Assembly: GCA_949318235.1 (NCBI GenBank)
Contig: OX439132.1
Span: 26,847,743 to 26,911,742 of the forward strand
Reading direction: 5' to 3'
Source of the DNA: Ecdyonurus torrentis
Taxonomy: Eukaryota > Arthropoda > Insecta > Ephemeroptera > Heptageniidae
DNA length: 64,000 nucleotides
Shown here piece after piece: positions 60,251 through 64,000 of this stretch; the first letter of the stretch is position 1; the number at the start of each line of letters is the position of its first letter. Under the pieces are notes generated by a model. That model made no database searches. It was not told the origin of the DNA and saw only the letters and a list, made by a program, of their open reading frames with translations. The position numbers and the translations under genes were made by a program.

Positions 60251-60614
60251 TTATAGCACTTATGTAATAATTATTATTTATTATCATTAACTATCTAATA
60301 TATTTGCTTACCTAATTTATCAATTTTAGAATTATTTGTGTGCAGAATTAACATTACTTTTAAAAGTATTCTAAACTGCAAAATGTAATTTCAGAAAATA
60401 TTAAAATTACTATATAATAAAAGTGATGATGTTGTCTATAGAAGAAACAAGATCTGAAATCCATAATAATTTGAGATGTTTATTTTAGTTTTTAAAAACT
60501 CTATATACCACGTTAAAAAATTAATTATAAAAAAACAACTCCCGTATTAAATTCAAGCAAGAGAAAAAAGCTAAAACCTAAAAATGTGACATATTGTGTC
60601 ATGTAGATTGGAAT

Positions 60615-60760
60615 CATGGAATTCAATTCAATTCAGTTCAATTCAAATTTGGCTTTATTCAGAAATACACATTATACAAATTCATACAGAGTTTGGGCTT
60701 CTAAGTAGCGCCTGCAAGTTTCATAGGTAGGCTTTTTGCTTCACAGCTTACTGTAATATA
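60615..60760 (-). mobile_element. 3' end of a non-LTR retrotransposon (LINE-like tail)
   Basis: The minus strand reads CTACCTATGAAACTTGCAGG, then AATAAAGCCAAATTTGAATT and repeated TGAAT units. AATAAAGCC followed by a short-unit tail is typical of some invertebrate LINE 3' ends. The CTACCTATGAAACTT block also occurs near 7770-7785 on the same strand, a second fragment. Confidence 0.5.
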
Positions 60761-62237
60761 TTATATTATGCACAACAATTTTTTTCTTTCTTTTTTTTTT
60801 TTTTTTTTCTTTTTCTTCTTCTTTCTTTTTAAGCTTGAAATAGAAATAAATAGTAAGCAAATTCACATATTTATAGTGCAGTTAAAGAAATCTCAAATTT
60901 TAAAGGCACAATTACCATTTTTACCCATAAAATCCAGTCTCCATAGTTTCTTACAAGCTAAAAGACTATAGGGCTATAATATGTTACCAAACTTACCCTA
61001 TACCTCCCTTAATCCCACTACATAAATGTGGCCACGAGGGTGCATTAGAAGAGAATTACTGTAAATAATTCTCTATCATATTATATATAATAACTTATTC
61101 ATCTAATGTCCTCAATTTTAAAATGTATTGAAAGTTACATATATGTAATAATCAAGTCCAATAAGGAAAAATATATAAACAACAATACTGTGTGCGGGTG
61201 TGGCGCAGTCACAAGACAAGGTAAGGAAATGTAACGAGAACCTAAACTTTTTGTTTTTGTTACTTTACTTCCAAGGTTCCCATCTACTGGGTCATGGCAT
61301 ATTACTATTATATACCATGTGCTTTTTAACACATATTTAATTAATAATATTTTCCTTTCTGGGCGGAAAATAATAATAATATAACAAACAAGTCATATTA
61401 TCAAAGATTTTTTCAGAGCGATAAATGGAATAATATTACGTATAAAAATAAATAAAATTATGATTCAGCAATTTTAATTAAATTATTATTATATAACTGG
61501 CTCTAGACAGAGACTTTATAAGGAAAATAAAATGTAATTAAATAATAATAGAGAGTTTATTTAATATAAAGAATTTCGTAGAAATTTATATAAGAATGAA
61601 AACCTACGTAAATAAAATATAAACTCATTCATCAGGTGCATAAATATTGAATGGAATTACAAGATCTATTCGATGAAACAGATATTAAGATAATGTTATA
61701 AGTTTTTTTTTTAAATAAAAATTTAATGCCAAAAGTAATAGAAGATTATTATGACGTTTCTGGAAAATTTACATAATATGATTTTTGACTAATTTTTTTC
61801 CTTGTTTTGAAACAGGGAACCCCACGCATTAGTTTACATGATGAATGTCTCAATGGACACAAAAATAACTACACATTCAAATCAGAATCAATTTTAAAAT
61901 AAGTACACATAATATGATAATAAAATTTACAAATAATATAGTTAAATCTTGATTACAGTCGGGAACCAAGACAAAAAAAAAATCGATCTAAAAAATTGGA
62001 TGTTATTATTAATATTGGATATCTCATAATTTCCCATATTACGCGGTCATGGTCACAGATATTTAAAACATTAAATTGATTTGACAAAAAAATAATAAAG
62101 TCTTATATATTTTAGCTTGTATAATTTTTCCCTCCCTCCACCTCCCTGTACTCCCCGCGGTAACCTCAATCTCGTGAGGTGTGCTTGGTGTTGATCTCAA
62201 CTCAGCCAGTCGAGCGACGACTTAGCTCGCTCACACA
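60761..62237. other. Intergenic DNA upstream of the 62.2-kb gene
   Basis: AT-rich; no gene recognised before the GC-richer leader that starts near 62130. Confidence 0.5.
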
Positions 62238-62289
62238 ATGTCTAGAACTCTGTGTCTTTTTCTAGCCGTTCTCTACCTTCTTCGTACAG
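62238..62289 (+). CDS. First coding exon (signal peptide) of a plus-strand secreted or membrane protein, partial
   Basis: ATG reads MSRTLCLFLAVLYLLRT plus one base and meets a consensus ACAG|GTAAGA donor. The segment is a clear signal peptide. It is preceded by a GC-richer leader (from about 62130), unlike its surroundings. No matching second exon was found before the window end, so the remainder probably lies further on. The structure parallels the genes at 42.8 and 46.5 kb. Confidence 0.6.
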
Positions 62290-64000
62290 GTAAGAAGTTA
62301 TATTTTAATTAATATTTATTTGTGACATTTTTAGTAAGAAACTGTATACAATATCATTATAATTGTCGTAATAGTTGATTATTATTTATACCTTTTCAAA
62401 TTAATTAAATTTAATGATCAAATATTCATAAGTCAATTTCTTCTTTATAGTTAGAATTTTTGGAAAATTTTAACAATATTGGCATCCAATTTGTTTTAAA
62501 TAAAAATTAAGAATATATTTGCGATAAGATTTTTTGAAGTTTTTTCTTTTTATTATATTTTTATTTTTAAAATATAATGTGGTACTTTTTCATGTCCCAA
62601 ATTCCTCAAATTATCTCCACATTATTGCCCGTGAATGCTAATAAAAATAAGAAAAAGTTCAGACAATTGAACTGTATAGATGGTTTGCGCATTTATTAAT
62701 AAGAGTTGTGGTAGAATATTTGGTGACAAAATTCTAAAGCCATCTCTATGAGCGGAAATATTAATGCCTGCAAAAGATCAATTTTTTTTAAAAAATTATA
62801 CATGTGTATGCAGCACCATACGGGTTGCTTTCTAATTTTATGTCATCTGTACTTTTAACTACCAATTTTAATATTACGTCATCATAGTTTTTAAATTTTT
62901 ATGTACGTACAGTACATACAATATCGTTTTTTTTTTTATCTATATTTATAAAAAATTGTACAACAATAGTAATAAAGTTGTCATTATTTTAAAACAATTA
63001 AACTAAAAATGATAACAAAATACAACAACAGAACACGTAATTCCTATTACTGTAAACAATTAAATAATATTATTAAAAATGAAAGTTTTTTTTCTCAAAT
63101 GACGGAAGAAAGCCCGTGGTTTTATAAACTTTTTGGCTTGACAAAAAGTTAAGTACCAATTAGGTTTTCTATAATATTGCTTTTTGATTATTAAACTGCA
63201 CTCTGATCTGTGATTTAAATAAAACCATTGTTATTATACCTAAAATTACAATGCATGCAAAAGCACTGACATTTGACTCGAAGCATGAAAACGTGCATTC
63301 GCGTGGAACTGATAAAACAATTCAGTCGTCGCTTAGAGAGAAAGAAATGGAAAGTCATTATGTCAGAGTAAAGAAGTGCTCCAAATAAAAACAACTATAG
63401 CAAAATATGGCTATTCTAATTACGTTATACCTTTGTTGTAAACAAACTTATATCCATTCATGTATAATAATATAGAAATAGAAACTGCGCATACCTATGT
63501 TATATTTCAAAGAAGAAACGCCAAAAGGTGATTTAAAACATATATACGAGTTTTTCATAAACCGAGAATAAAATTACATTAAGAAAGCTTCAAAATTACT
63601 TATCATTTAGAAATCTGAAACGTATTTTATACAAAACAAAAATTCGTTAATTGTAAATGACGTCAAATTTATTATTATTTAAGACACATGGCATTAATTT
63701 TGTTATACGCTACAAATGTTCTTTTGCAAAAAAAAAAAAAAAAAAAAAAAAAAAATGCAAACTATAAAAATTCTATTTTAAAAATCATTCTTTTAAATCT
63801 TCTTTTAACAAGAACAATTTTCTATATAATTTTGCAAGGATTTTGTTTTTTAAAGTTTTCTCATATTTTTGTTAACTTGGCTGAATGAACACCAAAATGA
63901 TGTTCATATTATTATAAATAGCAAGGAGATGATGAGCTGATATATGTGTACGTACAGTACGTGTGCGGTTAGTGACTCTTGACATTTGAATGAGAAAACG
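62290..64000. other. Presumed first intron of the 62.2-kb gene
   Basis: AT-rich with a poly(A) run (about 63729-63754). No exon recognised. It contains two exact copies of GTACGTACAGTAC (62903 and 63948). Confidence 0.5.

Overview
The window is strongly AT-rich eukaryotic DNA. It is packed with homopolymer runs, microsatellites and short foldback transposons, and its genes are split by long introns. The main gene is a clear orthologue of arthropod baboon. Three small secreted-protein genes have an intron inside or just after the signal peptide, a layout common in arthropod cuticle and secretory genes. I infer an arthropod, perhaps a crustacean; the sequence alone does not settle the group.

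Layout. 1-3.6 kb: intergenic, with two hairpin elements. 3.6-21.9 kb, minus strand: a complete type I activin/TGF-beta receptor gene (babo). It has a signal-peptide exon, a shared ligand-binding exon, three alternative versions of the next ligand-binding exon (13175-13341, 14271-14425, 15992-16149), a transmembrane/GS exon and six kinase exons. Its introns hold at least five foldback elements, including a nested pair. 22-31 kb: intergenic DNA, a minus-strand intronless beta-1,3-galactosyltransferase (GT31) gene at 25954-26985, two inverted copies of one repeat on either side of it, and a 1.2-kb terminal-inverted-repeat element built from ACCCAAAT-like subterminal repeats. 31-41.6 kb: almost featureless apart from microsatellites, one candidate minus-strand TATA promoter with first exon (38.5 kb) and one candidate terminal exon (41.7 kb). 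42.6-48.2 kb: two plus-strand genes for small secreted proteins, each preceded by a TATA-like box. 52.7-53.6 kb: a minus-strand repeat-rich ORF on a 30-bp minisatellite, possibly a membrane-anchored protein. 54-61 kb: repeats, including an inverted pair of mariner-type transposase remnants and a 280-bp-arm palindrome. 62.2 kb: the signal-peptide exon of a further plus-strand gene that continues past the window.

Babo is an activin-branch receptor: its L45 loop matches the type that signals through Smad2/3-class effectors. All three alternative exons have lengths of 2 mod 3 and identical splice phases, so the reading frame stays open only when exactly one is used. This predicts three receptors sharing one kinase but differing in the ligand-binding domain. 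The secreted-protein genes and the glycosyltransferase show no obvious pathway link to babo.
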